In this document: positions 56,105 through 64,000 of the stretch, one piece after another | Layout of the letters: each line of letters begins with the position of its first letter | Position numbering within the stretch: the stretch's first letter is position 1 | Origin: Emergomyces orientalis | Lineage: Eukaryota > Ascomycota > Eurotiomycetes > Onygenales > Ajellomycetaceae | DNA: 64,000 bases | Assembly (NCBI GenBank): GCA_002110485.1 | Contig: MOWL01000001.1 | Span: forward strand, 1,488,001 to 1,552,000 | Direction of reading: 5' to 3' | The notes under the pieces: generated by a model | The model's database searches: none | Seen by the model: only the letters and a program-made list of their open reading frames with translations | What the model was told of the DNA's origin: nothing | Translations under genes and position numbers: made by a program

Positions 56105-58325
56105 CCAAAAAGCGGTAGTGATCTGGTTTATGGGAGGTGGCCACCAAAGGGCCGTCAAATGCGCAAGAAAATCTGGGAGGGTAAGAGAAAGATTCTGTGA
56201 AGAAGCGAACCACTCTGTAATCCTTCTTGGTCAAGGGAAAAATTATAGGCAGGACACCCGAGATGAAGGTTAACTGCTTAGTACGAGGGGCAGGCAAGAC
56301 TAGTAAATGGATAACAAGGGTGATATTCCAGATATGTGCCAGCTATCGTAGAGAATGGGAACAGGATAGGTCTGAGACCAGAAATGAAGAGGTAGTAACA
56401 ATGTATGTAGACAGGCGAGAGCGGAGGATCAAGAGGTGGAAGAGCGGATGGATATAGAGGAACAGGCGCAGAAGGGAAAGCTCTGGAGCAAGGTGATTGG
56501 TTCTACGAGGCAAGACAAATGACAAGATGGTTTACTAGACACGAACAAGCTGCTGTTCGATGCAACGAGACAATTTCATAAGTTGTTATCAGAGTCGCTG
56601 TGGTGATAGAAAGCTGAGTTGTAGCTGTAGAAGTTGTGGTAGTTGTAGATAGAAGAGTCAGGACAGGAGAAAGAGCAACAGGAGGGGCATGATAGGATGA
56701 CACATCCCAGCACGCCAGGTGACAGATCACGACCTGTGATTGGCTGAGTATGGCTGGGTCACGGGGATATTCATATTAAGTAAGCATTTTCTTGGCGATT
56801 TGGTGGGCATCCAAGCGACGCTAGTCCCGATCTAGGACAATACTTGAGGCATCAAACAGGGCAAACAAAAACAATCCGGCCAGGCACCACATGACTGAAC
56901 ACGGGCGTTACGTCATCAGCTCTTTCCAGCCTACAACTTCCAAGCGTCTTCAGCGGAAGAGGACAGTTGTTTGCTTGTTTATCCATGTACTGTACAAGTA
57001 CGGGCCAGGTGTACCACTTACTCTGCGCCCGGGCATAAAGGTTTGTAATGGGCAAGCAATTTGTGGTCTGGTGCCCGGTATACGGCATATTTCAACTCTT
57101 GTTTACGGCGCAGGTGTGCTAGGTCTTCTACTCTTTGGATCATAGCTTGTACAGCGGATGCGAGCACGGAGAATAGCTTTACCATGAGCTTTTATTTTTT
57201 ATTTACTTTTTTGAACGAACATGGCGTTTGATGACAGAAACTACATATGCCATCCATTCAGGACCCTATGCGGACAAGATAGGACAAGATAGCATTGATT
57301 CCAAAATGGCTGGCGCTTCATTTCAGCTTCAAATTCGAACCATGTATCTCGCATTTGTTTGATTCGTGTCCCTTCAAAAAGCAGAATCCTGCTCCATGTC
57401 TTTTAAGGTTTCAGGGCAAGTTAACAAAGTGCGGCAAATCCTGTTTCACCAAGATACCGAAAATCAAATTCAATACAAGGCGGGAAGCTGGTTGTGGGCG
57501 ATGAGGAACTAAATGTCAAGCTTCAGTATCTTCGTTTGGCTTGTTTAATCCATGTTCTCCTCTTGACTATATTCTGTAAGTATATGCAAAGCACAAAGTA
57601 CATGCACCGCGTAGACCTTTCCTGGAAAGCACCAGACTCAAAAGCAACTCGATATAAATTCCGCCATCCATGGATGTTCCTTGGTCACACTGGAAATGGA
57701 AAGACCTTATCATGTGACCGGGATAAATGCCCTGATCACGGGCATGGTATATCTCATGTATACAGGGCATGATAGTGTGAGGGAAATGCCGTCAGAATCA
57801 TGGGAATAAGTGACCTTAGGCCGTAATAGCCAATACGGGCATGCAATCCCTTCAGAAATAACCATTCCACTGCGTGGTGGTCTGGCAAATAAAATGACAG
57901 ACTGGTCAACGGGCAAAGTCCCCGAAGTTAGGGCCGTATCTCTGGTCCAACCGTTGAGACCATCGAAAACATGAAGGAAATGTAGTTTCTAATCCGACAG
58001 CGTCTCATCACAGACAAGTTGCGATATAGACCTCAAATAGCTCGGGATGGATGGATCCCACCATCTAAGCCGGGAACCCTGAATTTTAATGAGCATCAAA
58101 CCCAATTCTCGAGGAAGTTTTGCAGAATGATGTGCCCGAATCAAATTGAGTTTATCGAGGTATATAACGGTATCACAAGAAGGTTTTATTCCAACACGAA
58201 ACAAGCCTTCTACCTAGGTAGGATATCCGGCCTGACTCCATGTTTCATTTTCTCTATCCACTTTGCCATTATCAATCCCCGTCCATAACAAAAATTAAAA
58301 TATAAAAACAAAAAGATAAAAGGCA
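56105..58325. other. 2.2 kb intergenic region (BCAS3-like 5' side / DPM2 3' side)
   Basis: No gene is supported. It contains a CATGTACTGTAC motif at 56984, a short hairpin ATGCCC-N7-GGGCAT at 57727-57745 and a 12-bp perfect palindrome (CTACCTAGGTAG) at 58210-58221. Frames are short and unremarkable. Confidence 0.5.
56984..56995 (+). promoter_or_regulatory. CATGTACWGTAC motif copy 4
   Basis: Exact CATGTACTGTAC followed by AAGTACGGG. Intergenic, about 0.9 kb upstream of the BCAS3-like gene. Function unknown. Confidence 0.35.
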
Positions 58326-58784
58326 TCACCCTTTCTTTTTCGATGCTGCCTTCGCTTTGGCGGCCTTTTTCCGATTACTTCGAATCATAACAACACCAAG
58401 GAATGAACCCACGACCGCGGAGCCGAGTAAAGTTAGGATAACGGGGATACGGATCGCCCAGACTCGGGGTGGGAAGAGGTCATGGAGTGGGTGGCCGTCA
58501 TCGACAAAGGGCTATGTAGTTAATTAGCTAATCGGAAAGTTGTTTTTTTTTTTTTTTTTGCGACTCCGTTGCGCTGCGCGCTACCCCTTATTTTTCATCC
58601 TTGTGGATTGCGCGACGGGAAGTGAGTTGCTTCATACCATGAGTAGGGTCCATGCGGTGTAGTAAAGGTAAACAGCGGTCGCCACTAAAAGCATGGCTAA
58701 TCCAACAAGCCGCCCAAACTGGTTGTATAAACGGTTAGCGAAATTTACAATGCAGAGGGTTCAAGGTCTGGAGTGAAGCACCAT
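58326..58784 (-). CDS. DPM2: dolichol-phosphate mannose synthase regulatory subunit Dpm2
   Basis: Three exons on the minus strand are proposed: 58784-58782 (the ATG only), 58718-58638 and 58511-58326, giving 89 aa. The protein is two transmembrane helices (FGRLVGLAMLLVATAVYLYY and VWAIRIPVILTLLGSAVVGSFLGVVMI) joined by the conserved loop WTLLMPFVDDGHPLHDLFPP, with a lysine-rich ER-type tail (AKAKAASKKKG). Dpm2 stabilises and localises dolichol-phosphate mannose synthase in the ER for N-glycosylation, O-mannosylation and GPI synthesis. The exon starting at 58718 follows a textbook branch site and acceptor (CTAACCG...CAACCAG). With the start-codon-only exon the N-terminus reads MFGRLVGLAML, matching the family length. 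An alternative start is the ATG at 58694, giving 80 aa and losing part of helix 1. Confidence 0.85.
58542..58559 (+). repeat. poly(T) tract in DPM2 intron
   Basis: A run of about 18 T on the plus strand, which reads as poly(A) in the DPM2 transcript, inside the intron at 58512-58637. Confidence 0.75.
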
Positions 58785-59199
58785 CACTGCGATGAATAAC
58801 ACGGAACTCCCCGTCTGGGAATTGAGTGACGAGAGGCGGTATATTAATTCCTGCCCACGGATTTGATGGGGAAAAAAAAGATGTTTAAAGCAAACCGCCG
58901 TAACAGCCAAATAGTCAGGGTGAGAAAGGTCAATTCTCCCCGGCTTTCTCTAAGTCTCGTTCAAGCAGTCGCGATAAAAAATGACAGCTGGGAGTCAAGG
59001 TTATGATTCGATATCACGTGATTAATGGGTGCGCTAAAACGTTTTTGGTCAAAAGCATCATCCATCTTCTTTTGCCATTTGAACGGCTTTCTTCATCCAG
59101 CAAACACGCTGGGCAACATCGCTCTCAGCCACGCGAGCGATTATAATATCCGATCATGACTTGAACCCAACCACGCGCACATCACATATCACTCGAAAA
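58785..59199. other. shared divergent promoter of DPM2 and CWC22
   Basis: 0.42 kb between the proposed start codons. It contains a TCACGTGA box at 59014. No gene is supported. Confidence 0.5.
59014..59021. promoter_or_regulatory. TCACGTGA box between DPM2 and CWC22
   Basis: Perfect 8-bp palindrome in ATATCACGTGATTA context, about 0.18 kb before the CWC22 start and 0.23 kb from the DPM2 start. Confidence 0.45.
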
Positions 59200-61986
59200 A
59201 TGGAAGACCCAGTGATGCTGCAGTCAGCAGTACGTCTGCCTACTCCTCCACCCGGCACGTCCTACTCTCCCTTGCCTTCAGGGAATCGAAAACGGTCACC
59301 ACCCTCCCGCTCTCCCTCACCTGACCGACGACGTTCTCCCCCAAATGGCACTTCTCACGAAGGGCCTGACTTGCCACATGGTGAGCCGGATCGTTATATG
59401 GAGAGAGAGCAGCAGCTCGCTGAACGACTTCGAAAACGAGAAGCTCCTGCAAAGCCTCTGACTGAAGCAGAGAAGCAAGCTGCTGCGAAGGCGGAATATG
59501 AAAAGCTGCTGAATATGCGTTCTGGTGGAACGTATATTCCCCCAGCGAAACTTAGAGCGCTTCAAGCTCAGATCACCGACAAGACCAGCAAGGAATACCA
59601 GCGGATGGCATGGGAGGCCCTTAAGAAATCCATCAACGGCCTTATCAACAAAGTTAACGTTTCGAATATCAAGTTTATCGTTCCTGAACTGTTCGGCGAA
59701 AATCTCGTCCGCGGGAGAGGTCTCTTCTGTCGAAGTATTATGAAAGCTCAGGCCGCTAGTTTGCCGTTTACACCAATATATGCTGCGATGGCTGCCATTG
59801 TCAACACGAAACTTCCGCAGGTCGGGGAACTTTTGCTAAATCGACTCGTAGTCCAATTCCGCAAGGCCTTCAAGCGAAATGACAAAGCCGTTTGCATTTC
59901 GTCGACCACATTTATTGCTCACTTGTGCAATCAACAGGTGGCGCATGAAATGGTGGCGGCTCAGATTCTCCTGCTTTTGCTACACAAGCCTACGGATGAC
60001 AGTGTGGAGATTGCTGTTGGCCTTACAAGGGAGGTTGGACAGTACTTAGAGGAAATGGGTGGGCCAATCGCGCTGGCAGTGTTTGACCAGTTCAGGAATA
60101 TCCTTCACGAGGCGGATATTGATAAGCGTGTTCAATATATGATTGAGGTGCTATTCCAGGTCCGTAAAGACCATTACAAAGACAACCCTGCTGTCAAGGA
60201 AGAGCTCGATCTCGTCGAGGAGGAGGACCAGATCACGCATCGCGTTAGTCTTGATGATGAAATCGATGCCCAGGACGGGCTGAATATTTTCAAGTATGAT
60301 GCTGAGTGGGAGGAGCACGAGAATGCATACAAGAAACTGAAAGCCGAGATTCTAGGCGAAGGCAGTGATGAGGAAGATGAAGACGAGGACGAAACAGATG
60401 AAAGCTCCGATGAAGATGAGGAAGACGAAAAAGACCAGCAAATGGACATTAAGGACCAGAGCAATACGGATCTTGTTAACTTGCGGAGGACGATCTATTT
60501 GACTATTATGTCGAGTATTGATTTTGAAGAATGTTGTCACAAACTCATGAAAATCACTTTGCCACCGGGACAGGAGTCGGAGTTACCGTCCATGATTATC
60601 GAATGTTGCTCGCAGGAACGGACTTATTCCAAGTTCTATGGCTTGATTGGGGAACGTTTTGCGAAACTAAACCGCCTTTGGGCAGACCTGTTCGAGGAGG
60701 CCTTTGTCAAATATTACGATACCATCCACCGCTACGAAACAAACCGCTTGCGGAACATTGCAAAATTCTTTGGACACATGCTCAGCTCGGATGCGATTGG
60801 TTGGCACGCATTGTCTATAGTACATCTCAACGAGGAAGAGACAACATCTAGTAGCCGTATCTTCGTCAAAATCCTTTTCCAGGAACTCACGGAAGTTCTT
60901 GGAATGACGAAACTGCAGGCAATCTTCAAGGATGAAATACTTCAACCTAGCTTCGAAGGCTTGTTCCCGACTGATACTCCAAGAAACACCCGCTTCTCAA
61001 TCAATTACTTCACTAGTATTGGAATGGGTGTTCTCACGGAAGGGATGCGTGAGCATTTGAAGAATGCGCCTAAACCTACGATTCCCGCTTTACCTGCGCG
61101 AGAAGCGGGATCAGACTCAGAATCAGTCAGCTCATATTCAAGCTACTCGTCATACACCGGTTCCTCCAGACCCCGCTCTAATTCTCGTTCTCGTTCGCCT
61201 TCTCGTAGTCGGAGAAGACCAGCCTCGCTCTCTCGCTCTCCCTCATCCCGGGGGAGAAGCCTGAGCAGAAGTAGAAGCAAAAGCTACACACCATCCCGCT
61301 CGCCAACTCCTCCACCTAGGCGCCGGGGCAGACAACACTCATATTCTCGGTCGTCATCTCCTGCGAGCCACAGATCTCGATCAGTATCGTATTCTCCCGT
61401 CCGTCGTCGATCTCCCCCACCCAAGCGACCAGATTCACGGGGTAAGGGTAAAGCAGTCGCCGGCAAGCGAGGCAGCAGACGCTCTCCATCCTGCTCAGTC
61501 ACCCCTCCCCGCCGCGGACGTACCAATGGCACCCGCCACAGGTCCACAAGCTACTCGGGCTCCCCGTCTCCTCCCCCTCGCACAAGCAGAGGAAGACGGC
61601 GAAGTTCCCTGTCACTATCACGCTCACGATCTCCCCCGCCCCGCAAACTGCACAGAAACAAAGGAAGATCACTCTCAAGATCCGTCACGCCCCCTCCACG
61701 CGCCAGAACCCACCGGGGTCGGAGCAAGAATAGACACCCGTCCTTATCCCCGGCACGTTCCCCTTCTCCATCCCCGCGCTACAGGCGCAGATATAGCCCG
61801 TCTCCCGCATCCATTTCTCGTTCCCGATCCCCTCGCCGCTCACTAACTCCGCCAAGACGCGCGCGTCCGCAGCGTGGTGGTCGAAAACGTTCGCTCTCGC
61901 CGGCCGTGTCACGGTCTCGATCCCGATCCCGGTCTCCGGTTCGAGCACCACCGAGTGGACGTGCGAGGGCATCTGATTTCTTGTAA
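59200..61986 (+). CDS. CWC22: pre-mRNA-splicing factor Cwc22
   Basis: Intronless, 928 aa. The N-terminus is Ser/Pro/Arg-rich (SPSPDRRRSPPNG). An MIF4G domain spans about 140-325 with MAWEALKKSINGLINKVN, ENLVRGRGLFCRSIMKAQ and FTPIYAAMAAIVNTKLPQVG. A strongly acidic linker (about 385-415, DEEDEDEDETDESSDEDEEDE) is followed by an MA3 domain (about 435-550) with LRRTIYLTIMSSIDFEECCHKLMKI. The MA3 domain ends before RFSINYFTSIGMGVLTEGMR. The last 300 residues are an RS domain with many SRSRS and SPPPRR repeats. Cwc22 joins the spliceosome at the NTC stage, binds eIF4AIII, and delivers it for exon-junction complex assembly where that complex exists. The first ATG at 59200 is used because the frame extends upstream only from a TTG codon at 59161. 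The long RS tail is characteristic of filamentous fungi and animals and is absent in budding yeast. Confidence 0.96.
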   Translation: MEDPVMLQSAVRLPTPPPGTSYSPLPSGNRKRSPPSRSPSPDRRRSPPNGTSHEGPDLPHGEPDRYMEREQQLAERLRKREAPAKPLTEAEKQAAAKAEYEKLLNMRSGGTYIPPAKLRALQAQITDKTSKEYQRMAWEALKKSINGLINKVNVSNIKFIVPELFGENLVRGRGLFCRSIMKAQAASLPFTPIYAAMAAIVNTKLPQVGELLLNRLVVQFRKAFKRNDKAVCISSTTFIAHLCNQQVAHEMVAAQILLLLLHKPTDDSVEIAVGLTREVGQYLEEMGGPIALAVFDQFRNILHEADIDKRVQYMIEVLFQVRKDHYKDNPAVKEELDLVEEEDQITHRVSLDDEIDAQDGLNIFKYDAEWEEHENAYKKLKAEILGEGSDEEDEDEDETDESSDEDEEDEKDQQMDIKDQSNTDLVNLRRTIYLTIMSSIDFEECCHKLMKITLPPGQESELPSMIIECCSQERTYSKFYGLIGERFAKLNRLWADLFEEAFVKYYDTIHRYETNRLRNIAKFFGHMLSSDAIGWHALSIVHLNEEETTSSSRIFVKILFQELTEVLGMTKLQAIFKDEILQPSFEGLFPTDTPRNTRFSINYFTSIGMGVLTEGMREHLKNAPKPTIPALPAREAGSDSESVSSYSSYSSYTGSSRPRSNSRSRSPSRSRRRPASLSRSPSSRGRSLSRSRSKSYTPSRSPTPPPRRRGRQHSYSRSSSPASHRSRSVSYSPVRRRSPPPKRPDSRGKGKAVAGKRGSRRSPSCSVTPPRRGRTNGTRHRSTSYSGSPSPPPRTSRGRRRSSLSLSRSRSPPPRKLHRNKGRSLSRSVTPPPRARTHRGRSKNRHPSLSPARSPSPSPRYRRRYSPSPASISRSRSPRRSLTPPRRARPQRGGRKRSLSPAVSRSRSRSRSPVRAPPSGRARASDFL

Positions 61987-63426
61987 TGGTGTTTTATTAT
62001 TTTATTATTTTAACTTCATTTTATGCAGCTTATTGGGAAGAAGAAAAAAGTATTTAACTTCACTATGGTCCATAGTCAACAAACACACAGTTAAGAGAAG
62101 AACAAATTGCAGTGTTTTAGGCTTTATCCTTCTTCGTTTGCACTTTGAAATCTGCTTGGCCTGTATTCTTTTTTTTTTTACATTTTTGCATTTTTGATCC
62201 TTCTTCCTTTTCTTGACATGCCTATTTTTCGGCTTGGAGGGTGTTTGGTTGGCGCATAAATTCTAACCTCTTCAGAGATACGTTTCGTGTGATGCGTGAT
62301 AAATTTCCTAGTCCGTATTTCTCCCTGTGCTCCTCCTTCTTGCTCCTTTCATAATGTCACAGCAGTGTCGGTATTTTTCGCTTGATGCCTTTCTTCCGCC
62401 GAAGAGAATGTTATGTTTCATTCAGGTTATCATCATTCATATCATCTGTATTTTAGAACCCAAGATATAAGATATTGATTTAACCAACATTGCTCTTTCT
62501 TGAGGTCTTTTTTTGGGTCTCAATAAATTTCTTCAAAAAATATTCAAGGGTATATATATTCTTTCTTTTGAGGCAGATTCTAAAGTAATTGGCAAATGCA
62601 TGTACAGTTGCCCTTTTAATGTTAGGCAAAGTCAGTTCAAGTTTAACCTGGAAAATATTTTGCCTTCTGCTCTGTGGAACTGGGCTAGATTATATTTAGC
62701 TGGAGGGAAAAAAATAAAAGCGATGTGAAGATGAAGGGAAATCAATTTATACATTAGCTGTTCTGCCTCTGAAACCAACGGCAATACCGCAAATATTAAT
62801 TCGACATAGCAACGGAGAGAGAAGTGGGTTCCGAAGTTATAGAATTATTCAGACTGACCTTGCTTTGACTATGGCTATGACAACTTCATGATATATGCTT
62901 GTTATAAATTGAGGGGCAGGAAAGCAGAATAGGACGAAGGAATAATAGAACAGAAGAAGCGGGAAGAAAATAGGGAAATGAATAAATAAGAAAGGATAAT
63001 ATGAGGAGCATTTAGAAAGGAAAAAAGATGAAAAGAAAATGGTAATCCTGTCCACTCGTCCCGGATCCAAAAAAAATGCGTTCCTTAGGTGGAAAAAAAA
63101 ATTAAATTAAATGAAGCAAGTTTCGACAGAAACCTCGTTTCCGCTGGCTTAAAATGAACAATAGTAGAAAATCATTCAAGTAGATCTGATCCTGGGGGAT
63201 ATAACTTTCATTATATATAATAAAATTTGGGTATTTCCTCCGTCAGTTGCTTTCCCCCCCCTCCATCCCAACCAACCTGCCTGCTCCAATCTTCACTCGG
63301 CACTCGTTTTCTCTTTCATTTGCCAGATGTCCTTGTTGCAAATGGATGTAAGCTAATAAATATTCTTAGGACCTTTGTATATTTCCTATCACTGTTCTGC
63401 GCAAAACTAGAACGCTGGTGAGTGGG
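61987..63426. other. convergent intergenic region at the right end
   Basis: 1.4 kb of AT-rich 3' flanks between CWC22 and the minus-strand gene at the right edge. Homopolymer T and A runs are frequent. No gene is supported. Confidence 0.5.
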
Positions 63427-64000
63427 TCATCGCCTGTTTTCATCCACTTGACTGGTTCGTTTCACAGCCGGATCTCCTGGGTTCTCCGGGAAAGTTCATC
63501 TAGATGCGCAGTGACGGATTAGATCATACAGACATGAACACGGATATCGGATGTGGATTAGAGTGCAATGTAGAGGTTTGGGATTCAATCGAGGATATTG
63601 GGGGAAGAGGGCAACGATACGAAGCATAAGACATACCTTCACAGCCAGCTTTCTCACCGCTAGATCTTCCAGCTTTCAGTCCAACCCTTGACCCATTGAC
63701 TACCAATGGTTCGCTTCTCTTTGGGGAATCAGCTTCACTAGATCTCGGAGAAGGGTTCGTGGCAAATGTGGGCGACTTCAGATCTGTTGATATGGGCGCT
63801 GCTACCACCTTCACGCCATTCCCATTTCCGCTTCCAAGAGCCGTCCCAGTCTCTATCCCACTTCCATTTCCATTCTCATTGATGTTTTTGTTTCTTGCGA
63901 TTCGAGAGAGTGAGAATACCGCACCGTTACCAGAACCACCACTGCTGCCTCCTCCATTATCTCGGTCAAATCGAACTCGAATTCTGGACCCTTTGAAATA
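63427..64000 (-). CDS. 3' end of an unrecognised gene (runs off the right edge)
   Basis: The last two exons on the minus strand are visible: 64000-63637 (partial, open at the edge) and 63476-63427. The donor is GTATGT and the acceptor CCCAG. The junction reads GEKAGCEG-DPAVKRTSQVDENRR before the stop. The visible 136 or so residues start YFKGSRIRVRFDRDNGGG and are Gly/Asn/Ser-rich, with little secondary-structure signal except FSLSRIARNKN. The first few residues could be the end of a folded domain; the rest looks like a disordered tail. I do not recognise the family. More sequence to the right is needed to name it. The open frame and clean splice support a real gene. Confidence 0.65.

Noticed and set aside
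57727..57745. Short hairpin ATGCCC-N7-GGGCAT
   Set aside because: Six-base arms are expected by chance in a sequence of this length; no further pairing extends it.
1..64000. tRNA, rRNA, CRISPR array or prokaryotic-type mobile element
   Set aside because: I looked for B-box-like GGTTCGAATCC signals, conserved rRNA blocks and regularly spaced repeats on both strands and saw none that could be supported. Covariance-model searches would be needed to exclude a divergent tRNA.

Overview
The window looks like nuclear DNA of a filamentous ascomycete, most likely a eurotiomycete and possibly an onygenalean. The evidence is the gene set (YTH1, NPL4, PPE1, TAF5, MED11, CAP2, MPH1, a BCAS3-like WD protein, DPM2, CWC22), short GT-AG introns of about 50-250 bp with CTNAC-type branch points near the acceptor, a Pth11-like rhodopsin-domain membrane protein, DUF3712 and DUF2417 proteins, and long T- or A-rich intergenic stretches. 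The species-level guess is inference. Spliced models were built by hand from reading frames, splice signals and remembered family resemblance. No database search was run.

Layout. 0.65-3.1 kb (+): Sel1-repeat protein (Nif1/DSF2-like). 3.1-9.2 kb: a 6.1 kb interval with no supportable gene. 9.2-10.7 kb (+): DUF3712 membrane protein. 11.7-13.3 kb (-): GH18 chitinase. 16.1-16.8 kb (+): YTH1/CPSF30 zinc-finger protein. 17.6-19.3 kb (-): Baeyer-Villiger-type flavin monooxygenase. 22.0-23.4 kb (+): Pth11-like seven-helix protein. 26.7-27.5 kb (+): WrbA-like flavoprotein. The 11.7-27.5 kb stretch is gene-poor and mostly metabolic, cell-wall or membrane in content, apart from YTH1.

From 28 kb on, housekeeping genes dominate: NPL4 (+), a DUF2417 membrane/hydrolase-like protein (-), PPE1 (+), TAF5 (-) and MED11 (+) head to head, CAP2 (-), MPH1 (-), a small Cys-rich GPI-type surface protein (+), a BCAS3-like WD40 protein (-), DPM2 (-) and CWC22 (+) head to head, and the 3' end of an unrecognised minus-strand gene running off the right edge.

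Functional links are loose, as is usual in fungal chromosomes. TAF5 (TFIID) and MED11 (Mediator) both act in RNA polymerase II initiation and share one 0.64 kb promoter, which contains a palindromic foldback element. YTH1 and CWC22 act in mRNA 3'-end formation and splicing, NPL4 in Cdc48-dependent extraction, and PPE1 in PP2A regulation. CACGTG boxes occur in five intergenic regions upstream of these housekeeping genes. The main items for a second look are the 40.5 kb foldback element, a recurrent intergenic motif CATGTACWGTAC, an apparent start-codon-only first exon in DPM2, a possible 96-nt cassette exon in TAF5, loss of the nucleophile position in the DUF2417 protein, an Asp-to-Asn change in the chitinase catalytic motif, and an 18-bp hairpin at 17.4 kb. 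I did not find a convincing wholly new multi-gene system.
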